A program made the translations under genes and the position numbers. From NCBI RefSeq assembly GCF_009811655.1, contig NZ_BGJX01000004.1, positions 62,001-126,000 of the forward strand: a DNA stretch of 64,000 nucleotides, in the 5' to 3' direction. Within the stretch, counting starts at the first letter, position 1, and every line of letters starts with the position of its first letter. This stretch comes from Methylosinus sp. Ce-a6. GTDB lineage: Bacteria; Pseudomonadota; Alphaproteobacteria; Rhizobiales; Beijerinckiaceae. Positions 36,145-44,816 of this stretch are shown piece after piece. Below the pieces are notes generated by a model. The model was not told the DNA's origin, did no database searches, and saw only the letters and a list, made by a program, of their open reading frames with translations.

Positions 36145-37056
36145 ATGTGCCAGGCCTGCGACAGCTTCCTCGATCGCCTCTTCGCCAAAGGCGTCCTGCA
36201 TGCGACCGGCGTCGACGGACTCTATGGCCGCGGGCAAGCCTTCGAGGCGGTCATAGAGGGAATGGATCGGCTGATCACGCGCTTTTCCGCGGGCGACCGC
36301 GCCGAGGTCATCCGCTTTCCGCCCGGCATGAATCGCGGGCTCTTCGAGAAGAGCGGCTATATGAAGAACTTCCCGCAGCTCGCCGGCACGGTGCACAGCT
36401 TCGCGGGAAGCGAGAAAGACCATCTCGCTTTGCTCGACAACATTCACAACGGCGGCGATTGGACCGGCGGACAAGAGGCGACGGACATCGTTCTGACGCC
36501 GGCCGCCTGCTATCCGCTCTATCCGATCGTCGCGCGGCGCGGGCCGCTCGCGGCCGAGGGCGGTCTCTTCGACATCCAATCCTATTGCTTCCGGCGCGAG
36601 CCGTCGAAGGATCCGGCACGGATGCAGATGTTCCGCATGCGCGAGTTCGTCCGCATCGGCGCGCCGGAGCAGGCCGCCTCCTTCCGCGAATCCTGGCTGG
36701 AGCGCGCTCGCGACTTCGCCGAGGCGCTCGAGCTGCCGCATCATATCGATGTCGCGAACGATCCCTTCTTCGGGCGCGCCGGACGCATGATGGCGTCGAG
36801 CCAGCGCGAGCAGGCGCTCAAATTCGAGCTGCTCGTGCCGATCGAGAGCGCGGAAAATCCGACCGCCTGCCAGAGCTTCAACTATCATCAGGATCATTTC
36901 GGCGCGCTCTGGGATATCAAGACCGCAACCGGCGAGACGGCGCACACCGCTTGCGTCGGCTTCGGCATGGAGCGCCTCGCCCTCGCTTTGTTCAAACATC
37001 ACGGGATCGACGCCGATGGCTGGCCGAACTCAGTCCGCTCCGCTCTCTCTCTCTGA
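36145..37056 (+). CDS. Amino acid:[carrier protein] ligase (seryl-tRNA-synthetase-like)
   Basis: A 303-residue class II aminoacyl-tRNA-synthetase relative lacking the tRNA-binding arm. It activates a small amino acid (Gly or Ala in characterised Bradyrhizobium and Agrobacterium homologues) and loads it on the phosphopantetheine of a carrier protein. Motif 2 is in [20 protein letters not shown] and motif 3 in [12 protein letters not shown]. Three likely zinc ligands are Cys122 ([10 protein letters not shown]), Glu167 (RMREFVRIG) and Cys270 (HTACVGFG), consistent with the Cys-Glu-Cys zinc site of the family. The carrier-protein gene is two genes upstream, and the end overlaps the DUF1839 gene by 41 bp. 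Confidence 0.92.
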   Translation: MCQACDSFLDRLFAKGVLHATGVDGLYGRGQAFEAVIEGMDRLITRFSAGDRAEVIRFPPGMNRGLFEKSGYMKNFPQLAGTVHSFAGSEKDHLALLDNIHNGGDWTGGQEATDIVLTPAACYPLYPIVARRGPLAAEGGLFDIQSYCFRREPSKDPARMQMFRMREFVRIGAPEQAASFRESWLERARDFAEALELPHHIDVANDPFFGRAGRMMASSQREQALKFELLVPIESAENPTACQSFNYHQDHFGALWDIKTATGETAHTACVGFGMERLALALFKHHGIDADGWPNSVRSALSL

Positions 37057-38125
37057 GGCGGAGCCCTCGCCGCTAGAGCGCTTTCCGCTCGAACGGAATG
37101 GTTCGAGCGACCAGAATTCGCTCCAAGCAAGCAAAGCCGGACCAAAATCCGATCCAGTCGCATCGGATCTTGGTCTAGAGCCGGCGAAGCCGCATTTGCG
37201 CCATGCGCTCCATCATGCGGAGCGCGATTGGCCGCAGACCAATTGCTACGTCGATCTCATGATCGAGCTCATCGCCATGCGCGGCTTCGAGCCCGAGGCC
37301 ATGCTCGGCTTCACGCTGGCGCAAGACTATGAAGAAGACCAGTTCACCTTCTTCAAGCCGCGCCTCGCCGATCTCGAGCGTCTCTACGGCCTGCGCGTCG
37401 AGGAGCTCGCGCTCTACGACCGGCTCGACGCGCATATCGCGCGCCAGACGGCGCGCGGCCGCGTGGCGCTGGTGGAGGTGGACGGCTATCATCTGCCGGA
37501 CACGCGCGGCGTCACCTATCGCATCGATCATTCCAAGACGACGATCGGCGTCACGGAGATCGATTTGGACGCGCGGCGGATCGACTATTTCCACAATGAC
37601 GGCTATTTCGCGCTGGGCGGCGAGGATTTCGACGCGATCTTCGGCCGCGCCGGCGAGAAGCGCGATCCGTCGGAATTGTTCCCATACGCCGAATTCGCGC
37701 GCTTCGACCGCGAGCGCGCGCACGCCGACTTGCGCGGCCTCGCGGAAGAGCTCGCGAGCGAGCATTTCGCCCGCCGCCCGAGCGACAATCCGATCCGCGC
37801 CTTCGCCGCGCGCTTCCCTTCGCTGTGGAGCGTGCTCGAGGCGCGTCCGCCGTGCTTCTTCCACAGCCTCGCCTTCAACACCTTCCGCCAGCTCGGCGCC
37901 AATTTCGAGCTGCTCGGCAGCCATCTCGACTGGCTGCGGCCGAGTGGCGATCTGGAGGCGGAGTCGGAAGCCTGCCGGCGCATTTCCGCCGGCGCCAAGG
38001 CGATGCAGTTCCAGGCGGCGCGCGCCTCCTCGCGCAAGCGCGTCTATGATCCGCGCGAGACGCTCGACGAATTGGCCTCCGTCTATGACGGTCTGTTCGA
38101 GGGTCTCTCGGCGAAGCTTCGCTAG
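37016..38125 (+). CDS. DUF1839-family protein
   Basis: A 369-residue protein of unknown function; the family often sits beside amino acid:[carrier protein] ligases. Its conserved core begins at residue ~60: [20 protein letters not shown] (Cys77), then [20 protein letters not shown], and [20 protein letters not shown] followed by [20 protein letters not shown] (His159, His172). The Cys-then-His order resembles papain-like acyltransferases such as BtrH; that comparison is my inference. Residues ~20-55 are encoded by an intergenic-type repeat, so the true start may be lower, for example a TTG near 37196, but the ATG at 37016 is used here. Confidence 0.8.
   Translation: MAGRTQSAPLSLSEAEPSPLERFPLERNGSSDQNSLQASKAGPKSDPVASDLGLEPAKPHLRHALHHAERDWPQTNCYVDLMIELIAMRGFEPEAMLGFTLAQDYEEDQFTFFKPRLADLERLYGLRVEELALYDRLDAHIARQTARGRVALVEVDGYHLPDTRGVTYRIDHSKTTIGVTEIDLDARRIDYFHNDGYFALGGEDFDAIFGRAGEKRDPSELFPYAEFARFDRERAHADLRGLAEELASEHFARRPSDNPIRAFAARFPSLWSVLEARPPCFFHSLAFNTFRQLGANFELLGSHLDWLRPSGDLEAESEACRRISAGAKAMQFQAARASSRKRVYDPRETLDELASVYDGLFEGLSAKLR
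37070..37178. repeat. TAGAG-type repeat lying inside the 5' end of the DUF1839 gene
   Basis: CTAGAGCGCTTTCCGCTCGA with a hairpin ACGGAATGGTTCGAGCG, then CCAAAATCCGATCCAGTCGC and a complementary ATCTTGGTCTAG end. Such repeats are normally intergenic. This one keeps the reading frame open for over 30 codons. Confidence 0.7.
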
Positions 38126-38227
38126 AGTCTTTTCCGTGGTTCATTGAAACACGGAAAGACCCTAGACTTTTGTTTTGACGCGTTTCCGGACGCCGAACCG
38201 GCGCCCGCTTCGGCTGGAAGCGCTCTA
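38123..38227. repeat. Composite repeat family B, forward copy
   Basis: Starts TAGAGTCTTTTCCGTGGTTC (its TAG is the DUF1839 stop), then the complementary TTGAAACACGGAAAGACC arm, the linker TTTTGTTTTGACGCGTTTCC, the GGACGCCGAACCGGCGCCC hairpin and TTCGGCTGGAAGCGCTCTA. It separates the DUF1839 gene from the glycoside hydrolase. Confidence 0.82.
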
Positions 38228-38240
38228 AAAGGCTTCGTTC

Positions 38241-40691
38241 ATGCGCGTCAGCGTCGAAGGAGAAAAGCGCCTGCGTCTCGACGCCTCCTGGTCTTTTGCG
38301 ATCGACGAGGCCGGCGAATGGACGGAGCCCTCCGCCATTCCCGCCGCCGCGCGCTGGCGCGTTGCGCGCGTTCCCGGCACGCTGGCGCAAGCGCTGATCG
38401 CGGAAGGCGCGAGCTTCGACGATCTGCCGCCGCTCGACGCGCTCGACGTCTGGTACAAGACCTCCTTCGTCAATTCGGCGCCGGGAGACTTGCGGCTGCA
38501 TGGTCTCGCGAGCCTCGCCGACGTCTTTCTGGACGGCCGGCTCGCGCTGCGCTCCGACAATATGTTCCACGCGCACACAATAGAGATCCAAGCGCCCGGC
38601 GCGCATGAGCTTCACATTCGCTTTCGCTCCGTGGAGCGCGAGATCGCGACGAAGAGCGGACGCGCGCGCTGGCGGCCGCGCATGATCACGCCGGCGGGTC
38701 TGCGCCATATACGCACGACCGCGCTCGGCCGCCTGCCCGGCTTCGCGCCGCCGACGCCGCCTGTCGGTCCTTGGCGCGATATCGAATTGATCGAGCATGG
38801 CGCCCTGCGCCTGCTCGAGGTCGATATTCGTCCAAACGTCCGCGAGCGTCGCGCGAGCCTGCGCGTCGCGCTCGAGCTCTCCGACATCGTGGACGCTCCC
38901 GCGCGCCTCCTCTGCGGCGAGGTGGAGGCGCGCTTCGAGCGCGCATCCGACACAAGCATCGTCGCCGAACTCTCGCTTCCCGATGCGAGGCTCTGGACGC
39001 CGCATACGCATGGCGAGCCGCATCTCTATGACGTCGCGGCGCAGATCGGCGATCGCCGCATCGATCTCGGCCGCACCGGCTTTCGCGACGTAAGCGTCGA
39101 TCGCGGCGCCGATGGCTCGGATTTCGCGCTTCGCGTGAACGACATTCCTCTGTTCTGTCGCGGCGCCTGCTGGACGACGGCCGACCCCGTGTCGCTCGCG
39201 GGCAGAGCCGAGGATTGCGCGCCGCTGCTTCACGCCATGCGCGAAGCCGGCATGAACATGGTCCGCGTCCCGGGCGTCACGCTCTATGAGAGCGATGATT
39301 TCTACGCGCTCTGCGACGAGCTCGGAATCCTGGTTTGGCAGGATTTCGCCTTCGCCAATTTCGATTATCCTCTTCAAGACGCCGCCTTTCGCGCGAGCGT
39401 CGAGAGAGAGGCGACGGAATTTCTGGCGCGCACGCAGACGTCGCCGTCGCTCGCCATTCTCTGCGGCGGCAGCGAGGTCTATCAGCAGGCCTCCATGCTC
39501 GGCCTCGCGGAAGCCAAATGGCGTTCCCCGCTGTTCGACGAAACTTTGCCGAAGCTCGTCCGCGAGCGGCGCCCCGATGCGATCTATGTCGAGAATTCGC
39601 CTTCCGGCGGGCTGCCGCCGTTCCATGTCGACAAGGGCGTCTCGCATTATTACGGCGTCGGCGCCTATCGGCGCGGCGTCGAGGACGCGCGGCGCGCCGA
39701 TGTGCGTTTCGCCTCCGAATGTCTCGGCTTCGCCAATATTGCGGAAGACGCATCGTTGCGCCGCGATTTCGGAGACGAGCCGCTCGCCTCGCCTCTCTTC
39801 GCGGCGCGCGTCGCGCGCGACATGGGGGCGACGCAGACCTTCGGCGACGTCACCGAACATTACATGCGGCTGCTCTATGGCTGCGATCCGGCGGCGCTGC
39901 GTGAGAGCGATCCGCAGCTCTATCTCGACATAGCGCGCGCGAGCGTGGCCGAGACGATGGAGGCCGCGATCGGCGAATGGCGTCGCGGCGGCTCGACGAC
40001 GCATGGCGCCATCGTCTGGTTCCTCGAGGATCTGTGGCCCGGCGCCGGCTGGGGCGTCCTCGACTCGCATGGCGAGCCGAAATCCGCCTATCACGCGCTG
40101 AAGCGCGCCTTTCGCCCGCTGTCGCTCATATTGACCGACGAAGGCGTCAACGGCCTCTTCGTCCATCTGCGCAATGACGGTCCCGAAAGAGTGGAGGGCG
40201 AGATATCGCTCGCCTGCTTCCGCGAGGGCCATGTGCCGGTGATGAAGGCGAGCCGCGACGTTTCCATCGCGCCGCATGGCGTCACGACATTGCGCGACGC
40301 GGAATTTTGGGGCGGCTTTTTCGACACGACGCTCGCCTATAATTTCGGCCCTCCTTCGCATGACCTCACCGTCGCGCGATTCGTGGGCGCGAGAGACGGC
40401 GCGGCGGTCGAGGCGTTCCATTTTCCGCTCGGACGCAGCGCGAAAAAATCGCAGATCGGATTGCGCGCAAAGATCGAACGAGATGAAAATGGTTTCGTCA
40501 TCGTCCTGACGACGGATGTCGCCGCGCAATCGGTGACGATCGATGATGAGGCTTTTCTCCCTGCGGAAAATTGGCTGCATCTTTCGCCCGGCGCGTCACG
40601 GCGCATTCGTCTCGTCGCGCGATCGCCCGATGCGCGGCGCCCGAACGGAATTGTGAGAGCGCTGAACGGCGAAGCGATCCGCTACGGCTAG
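38241..40691 (+). CDS. Glycoside hydrolase family 2 protein (beta-mannosidase-like)
   Basis: An 816-residue protein with the GH2 architecture: N-terminal sugar-binding domain (AARWRVARVPGTLAQALIAE), immunoglobulin-like domain (about residues 180-280) and a TIM-barrel domain. Barrel landmarks: GMNMVRVPGVTLYESDDFYA, ELGILVWQDFAFANFDYPL, an acid/base candidate Glu412 in LAILCGGSEVYQQ (CGGSE where beta-mannosidases have CGNNE), and nucleophile candidate Glu493 in VRFASECLGF. No signal peptide, so cytosolic. It follows the DUF1839 gene by 115 bp including a repeat. Substrate is unknown; it may process a sugar-linked product of the cluster. Confidence 0.85.
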   Translation: MRVSVEGEKRLRLDASWSFAIDEAGEWTEPSAIPAAARWRVARVPGTLAQALIAEGASFDDLPPLDALDVWYKTSFVNSAPGDLRLHGLASLADVFLDGRLALRSDNMFHAHTIEIQAPGAHELHIRFRSVEREIATKSGRARWRPRMITPAGLRHIRTTALGRLPGFAPPTPPVGPWRDIELIEHGALRLLEVDIRPNVRERRASLRVALELSDIVDAPARLLCGEVEARFERASDTSIVAELSLPDARLWTPHTHGEPHLYDVAAQIGDRRIDLGRTGFRDVSVDRGADGSDFALRVNDIPLFCRGACWTTADPVSLAGRAEDCAPLLHAMREAGMNMVRVPGVTLYESDDFYALCDELGILVWQDFAFANFDYPLQDAAFRASVEREATEFLARTQTSPSLAILCGGSEVYQQASMLGLAEAKWRSPLFDETLPKLVRERRPDAIYVENSPSGGLPPFHVDKGVSHYYGVGAYRRGVEDARRADVRFASECLGFANIAEDASLRRDFGDEPLASPLFAARVARDMGATQTFGDVTEHYMRLLYGCDPAALRESDPQLYLDIARASVAETMEAAIGEWRRGGSTTHGAIVWFLEDLWPGAGWGVLDSHGEPKSAYHALKRAFRPLSLILTDEGVNGLFVHLRNDGPERVEGEISLACFREGHVPVMKASRDVSIAPHGVTTLRDAEFWGGFFDTTLAYNFGPPSHDLTVARFVGARDGAAVEAFHFPLGRSAKKSQIGLRAKIERDENGFVIVLTTDVAAQSVTIDDEAFLPAENWLHLSPGASRRIRLVARSPDARRPNGIVRALNGEAIRYG

Positions 40692-40740
40692 AGTCTTTCC
40701 AGCGCCGAATCGGCGTCCACTTCGGCTGGAAACGCTCTAG
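40689..40740. repeat. Short (single-hairpin) copy of repeat family B
   Basis: TAGAGTCTTTCCAGCGCCGA, then ATCGGCGTCCACTTCGGCTG and GAAACGCTCTAG. It starts with the stop codon of the glycoside hydrolase gene and lacks the first hairpin of the full repeat, like an internally deleted copy. Confidence 0.75.
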
Positions 40741-40779
40741 AACTCCCGAAATTCGCTCCGGACGAAAGGCAGGCGTGGC

Positions 40780-41460
40780 TCAACCCACATGCTCCGGAAA
40801 GTCGAGCCGCACCAGAGCTCCTCTCGGCAGACGCTCGAAGATGACTTCGCCCTTCAGCTGACGCGCGAGACCGCGCATCAGTTGCAGCCCGGCGCCTTTC
40901 GGGACATTCGCGGGATCGAAGCCGCAGCCGTTGTCGGCGATCGTGAACACGAGCCTGTCGCCGATGCGGCGCAGGCGCGCATGCACTTCTCCGCGCATTG
41001 CGCCTCGAAAAGCGTGCTTCATCGCATTGGTGACGGCTTCGACATAGAACAAGCCGACGCATTGTGCGCGGCGATAATCGAGAAAAATATCTTCATCGGC
41101 GATCGTCTCTCCGGCGATGCGATCGTCGAACGCCTTGCGCCGCGCTTCGGAAAGAGCCGAGAGATAGGAGGACATGCAGATATCGGCGTCGTCCTCGTCG
41201 TCGAGCGCATTGTGCAGCTCGATGGCGCTGCGCAGACGCATGGCGCAATTGCTGCAGCCTTCCGGCTTCTCGAGGCGACGCGATTGCGCGGAGATCAAAG
41301 TCGCCAGCGCCTGAAGATCATTGCGGACGCGGTGGCGAAGCTCGCGAAAGCGATCCTTTTCGGCGCGCAGCTCCGCTCTCGCCTCGGCCAACTCCACCTC
41401 GAGTCGGGCGATCTTGTTCGTGTCCTCGGCAGCCGAGGTTGCACCCGCGACTTCGCTCAT
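40780..41460 (-). CDS. HisKA_2-type sensor histidine kinase
   Basis: A 226-residue soluble kinase. An N-terminal coiled coil (KIARLEVELAEARAELRAEK) leads to the HisKA_2 phospho-acceptor block FRELRHRVRNDLQALATLIS with the His in RHRVRND. A Cys-containing stretch EKPEGCSNCAMRLRSAIELH follows, then the ATP-binding domain with VEAVTNAMKHAF and TIADNGCGFDPANVPKGAGL. No sensor domain or response regulator is nearby. HisKA_2 kinases in this class often belong to general-stress or light signalling, but no partner gene is visible here. Confidence 0.85.
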   Translation of the reverse strand: MSEVAGATSAAEDTNKIARLEVELAEARAELRAEKDRFRELRHRVRNDLQALATLISAQSRRLEKPEGCSNCAMRLRSAIELHNALDDEDDADICMSSYLSALSEARRKAFDDRIAGETIADEDIFLDYRRAQCVGLFYVEAVTNAMKHAFRGAMRGEVHARLRRIGDRLVFTIADNGCGFDPANVPKGAGLQLMRGLARQLKGEVIFERLPRGALVRLDFPEHVG

Positions 41461-41552
41461 GCAATCCGTTCCCTCCGAGCGTTGTCGGAGAAAGCTGCGG
41501 TCGCGCGGACCCTTTTTAGAACTATGTGAAGCGCAACTTCCCTGTTTTCAAC

Positions 41553-42998
41553 CTACATGTCGGCGGAATGCGCGCGCAAGGCCGGAACGCGCGCCAATTT
41601 GCTGCGCTCGCGCCCGTAGGAGAAATAGAAGATCAGCCCCATGACCATCCAGATCACGAATCGCTCCCAGGCGACGGCGGGCAGCTTGGAGAGCAGCCAG
41701 AGCGAAAAGGCGACCCCGACCAGCGGCACGAAGGGGACGAGCGGCGTTCGAAAGCTGCGTTTGGCGTCCGGCCGTGTGCGCCGCATCACGATCACGGAAA
41801 TGCAGATGACCACGAAGGCCGAAAGCGTTCCGATATTCACGAGCTCGGCCACTTCGCGGATCGGATAGAGCCCGGCGACGACGGCCGTCAGCGCGCCGAT
41901 GACCAGCGTCGGACGATGCGGCGTATGGAAACGCGGATGCGCATGCGAGAACCAGGCGGGCAAGAGCCCGTCTCGGCTCATGGCGAAGCAGATGCGCGCG
42001 CAGCCGAGCAAAAAGGCCAGCATGACGCTGACGATGCCCGCGACCGCCGCGACCGAAATCACGAAGGTCGCCCAAGGAAGGCCGACGGCGGTGAAGGCGG
42101 AGGCGACAGGCGCCGGATTGTTCAGCGTGTCGTAGCGGACCATGCCGGTGAGCACGAGCGACATCACCACATAGAGCGTGAGCGCGATCGCGAGCGAGAG
42201 CAGGACCGCACGGGGCAATTGACGCTGCGGGTCGCGCGTCTCCTCGGCTGCGGTCGTCAGAGTGTCATAGCCGAAGACGGCGAAGAACACGACCGCCGCG
42301 CCTTCGACGACGCCGCCGAAGCCATAAGGCATGAAGGGCGTCCAATTCTCGACGCGCACATGCGGCAGGCCTGCGGCGACGACGAGCAGGACTGCGGCCG
42401 TCTTGACCACCACCATCGCCGCATTGAAGCGCGCGCCCCATTCGATGCGCAGCACCAGCACGCCAGCAACGAAGAGCGCGCCCAATATGGCCGCGAGATC
42501 GACGACACGCCCCTCTCCCGTTCCGGCCGCGCCGGAGGCCCACACCGGCAAAGCGAGGCCGAGCTGGCCGAGCAGCGTCTGCAGATAGCCGGACCAGCCG
42601 ATGGAGACGACGGCGACGACGAGCGCATATTCGAGCAGCAGGTCCCAGCCGATGATCCAGGCCGCGAGCTCGCCGAGCACGGCGTAGGCGTAAGTATAGG
42701 CGCTGCCCGCCGCCGGAATCATGCCGGCGAATTCGGCGTAGCAGAGCGCCGCGGCCGCGCTCGCGACCCCGGCGATGACGAAGGAGAGCGAGACCGCCGG
42801 CCCCGCCTGCGTCGCCGCCACCACGCCGGTCAAAACGAATATGCCGACGCCGATCAGACCGCCGAGGCCGATGCTGGTCAATTGCCACAGGCCCAGCACG
42901 CGGCGCAGCTCGCTCCGCCCGCCGGCCTCCGACTGCAGCGCTTCGATCGACTTCACCCTCGAGAGGTCACGCAGCAGCGCATCGCTCCGCACGCCCAT
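41553..42998 (-). CDS. APC-family amino acid permease
   Basis: A 481-residue inner-membrane transporter with about twelve to thirteen hydrophobic segments. The APC signature in the first helix is IGLGGLIGVGIFVLTGVVAA, followed by AALCYAEFAGMIPAAGSAYT, and IIGWDLLLEYALVVAVVSIG, matching cationic amino acid transporter (CAT/YfnA-like) proteins. Later motifs are FFAVFGYDTLTTAAEETRDP and LPRAVLLSLAIALTLY. Substrate is likely a cationic or neutral amino acid. It lies alone on the minus strand, with 92 bp to the histidine kinase. Confidence 0.9.
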   Translation of the reverse strand: MGVRSDALLRDLSRVKSIEALQSEAGGRSELRRVLGLWQLTSIGLGGLIGVGIFVLTGVVAATQAGPAVSLSFVIAGVASAAAALCYAEFAGMIPAAGSAYTYAYAVLGELAAWIIGWDLLLEYALVVAVVSIGWSGYLQTLLGQLGLALPVWASGAAGTGEGRVVDLAAILGALFVAGVLVLRIEWGARFNAAMVVVKTAAVLLVVAAGLPHVRVENWTPFMPYGFGGVVEGAAVVFFAVFGYDTLTTAAEETRDPQRQLPRAVLLSLAIALTLYVVMSLVLTGMVRYDTLNNPAPVASAFTAVGLPWATFVISVAAVAGIVSVMLAFLLGCARICFAMSRDGLLPAWFSHAHPRFHTPHRPTLVIGALTAVVAGLYPIREVAELVNIGTLSAFVVICISVIVMRRTRPDAKRSFRTPLVPFVPLVGVAFSLWLLSKLPAVAWERFVIWMVMGLIFYFSYGRERSKLARVPALRAHSADM

Positions 42999-43199
42999 TC
43001 CCCCTTTTCCGATCCGCCTGCGAAAACAAACAAACGGCGGCTCGCGTAGAACGTTACCACGTCGCGACGAACAGTCGAAATCTCGAGCATGGACGCGACC
43101 TGCCCGCCAGACGCCGAAGCCGACGAAGCGCGCCGCGGCTGGAACGGCAGGCTCACGAGATCGTTATCCACGGCGCAACCGCGCCGAGGCGCGACGCTC

Positions 43200-43568
43200 A
43201 TGACGATCATCTTGAATCACACGATTGTTCCGGCCCGCGAAAAGGCGGCGGCCGCCAGCTGGTTCGCTCGGGTCTTCGGGCTGGAATACGAGCCGCCTGG
43301 GGGTCATTTCGCCCCGGTCCATGTCAATGAGGCGCTGACGTTTCTCTTCGCCGACGAGCCGTCCTTCCCGGCGAGCCATTACGCCTTCCATGTTTCCGAC
43401 GCCGAATTCGACGCGATTCTCGAACGCGTGCGCGCATCCGGGCGGCCCTATGGGAGCGCGCCCTGGAGCAGGAGCGACCGAAAGCTCAATGATTGGAACG
43501 GCGGCCGCGGCGTCTATTTCGAGACGCCCGACGGCCATTTGATGGAGCTGATGACCGCGCCCCAATGA
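43200..43568 (+). CDS. VOC-family protein (glyoxalase/dioxygenase fold)
   Basis: A 122-residue single VOC domain protein. Beginning MTIILNHTIVPAREKAAAAS, it has the typical first metal-ligand His in LNHTI, HYAFHVSDAEFDAILERV in the middle and the second-half signature GRGVYFETPDGHLMELM, with Glu at the expected metal position. Substrate is not predictable; members include dioxygenases, lyases and resistance proteins. The start at 43200 fits the family; an upstream in-frame extension has no homology features. It is convergent with tonB, 7 bp apart. Confidence 0.85.
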   Translation: MTIILNHTIVPAREKAAAASWFARVFGLEYEPPGGHFAPVHVNEALTFLFADEPSFPASHYAFHVSDAEFDAILERVRASGRPYGSAPWSRSDRKLNDWNGGRGVYFETPDGHLMELMTAPQ

Positions 43569-43575
43569 CGCGCCT

Positions 43576-44367
43576 TCAGCGCTTGTCGGCGCGAAACACC
43601 ACGGGCACCTCGAAGCCGAGCCCTTCGTCGGCGACCGCCGGCGGCGGCGGCGGCACGGGGTCGGCCCGCTTCATCATGGCGAGCGCCGCCTCGTCGAAGG
43701 CGCGGTCGCCGGACGGGCGCGTGACGCCGGCGCTGACGACATGTCCGAGCCGGTCGAGCATGAAAGCGACGGCGACCTCGGCGGAACGCCGGCCGGCCCC
43801 GCTCGGATAGCGCTTGGCGCGATTGAGATGCGCCATCAGCGCCTTCTGCCAAGTAAGCCTCGCCGCGCGGGCGGCCTTGTCGGCGCCTTGGACCGGAGCC
43901 ACGGCGCGCGGCGCCTCGGCGAGCGCGTCGGTTTTGGGCGGCGCAGCCGCCTCGGAAGCCGCGGATTCGGCGGAAACCACAGGCGTCGCCTCGCGCTTGG
44001 TCCGCTCCTCGACCGGCTTCTCATGCTTTTGCACATTCGCATATTCGGCGTCGTCGGCCTCGACCCGCGCGATCTTGGGATCGTCATTGTCCTTGGTCTG
44101 AGAGGCGGCGACGGCGGGCGCGGCGGCGGCGGCCTCGTCCGCCTGCGGGCCCGGCGGCGCGTCGGACGAATCCTCGACGCGAGGCGCGGCCGGCGCGAAG
44201 CCGATCTCGATCGCCGGCGCGCCGCTCGAATCGTCGTCCGGCTCGATCTCGAAGACGACGAAAATGGCGGCCAGCGCGAGAAGATGGGCGGCCAGCGCGG
44301 CCAGCGCCGCCCCGCTCCAGACGCGGTTGTTCGCCCCCGAACTGCCGAGATCGGCGGCGACGCTCAT
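43576..44367 (-). CDS. tonB: TonB-like energy-transducing protein
   Basis: A 263-residue protein: one N-terminal membrane helix (GAALAALAAHLLALAAIFVV), a long Pro/Ala/Glu/Lys-rich periplasmic spacer (about residues 45-165) and a C-terminal TonB domain (LTWQKALMAHLNRAKRYPSG, then RSAEVAVAFMLDRLGHVVSA and PSGDRAFDEAALAMM). It couples the proton gradient to outer-membrane TonB-dependent receptors. It overlaps exbD by 4 bp. No intact receptor gene is next to it; a ruined piuC-like gene lies just beyond exbB. Confidence 0.92.
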   Translation of the reverse strand: MSVAADLGSSGANNRVWSGAALAALAAHLLALAAIFVVFEIEPDDDSSGAPAIEIGFAPAAPRVEDSSDAPPGPQADEAAAAAPAVAASQTKDNDDPKIARVEADDAEYANVQKHEKPVEERTKREATPVVSAESAASEAAAPPKTDALAEAPRAVAPVQGADKAARAARLTWQKALMAHLNRAKRYPSGAGRRSAEVAVAFMLDRLGHVVSAGVTRPSGDRAFDEAALAMMKRADPVPPPPPAVADEGLGFEVPVVFRADKR

Positions 44368-44810
44368 TTCGCAGACCCGCTCGTCGTCGCCCCGCCGGCG
44401 TCGAGCGCGACGAGCGAGATCTTGCTGAAGCCGCCGGCGCGCAGGCGCTCGAGAATGGCCATCATCTCGCCATAGGGCACGGCCGTGTCGGCGCGCAGGA
44501 AAATGCGCCTCTCCTTGTCGCCGCCGGCGATCCCGTCGAGCGAGGCGACGAGATCATTGCGCTTGACCGGCGTCTCGCCCAGCGCCAGCGCGAGATCGGC
44601 CTGAATGGTGAGATAGATCGGCTTTTCGGGCTTCGCATGCGTCGCGGCGCTCGCGGCCGGCAGATCGACGGGGAGATCCACAGTGGCGAGCGGCGCCGCC
44701 ACCATGAAGATGATGAGCAGCACGAGCATCACGTCGATGAAGGGCGTGACATTGATCTCGTGCGTCTCTTCGAGCGCGCCGCGCGGCGATCCTCCGATAT
44801 TGCCGGCCAT
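44364..44810 (-). CDS. exbD: Biopolymer transport protein ExbD
   Basis: A 148-residue single-span protein of the ExbB-ExbD proton channel that powers TonB. The conserved opening HEINVTPFIDVMLVLLIIFM carries the essential membrane Asp in PFIDVMLVLL. The periplasmic part ends in FLRADTAVPYGEMMAILERL. It is between exbB (6 bp gap) and tonB (4 bp overlap), a complete exbB-exbD-tonB operon in the usual order. Confidence 0.95.
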   Translation of the reverse strand: MAGNIGGSPRGALEETHEINVTPFIDVMLVLLIIFMVAAPLATVDLPVDLPAASAATHAKPEKPIYLTIQADLALALGETPVKRNDLVASLDGIAGGDKERRIFLRADTAVPYGEMMAILERLRAGGFSKISLVALDAGGATTSGSAK

Positions 44811-44816
44811 GGCGGC

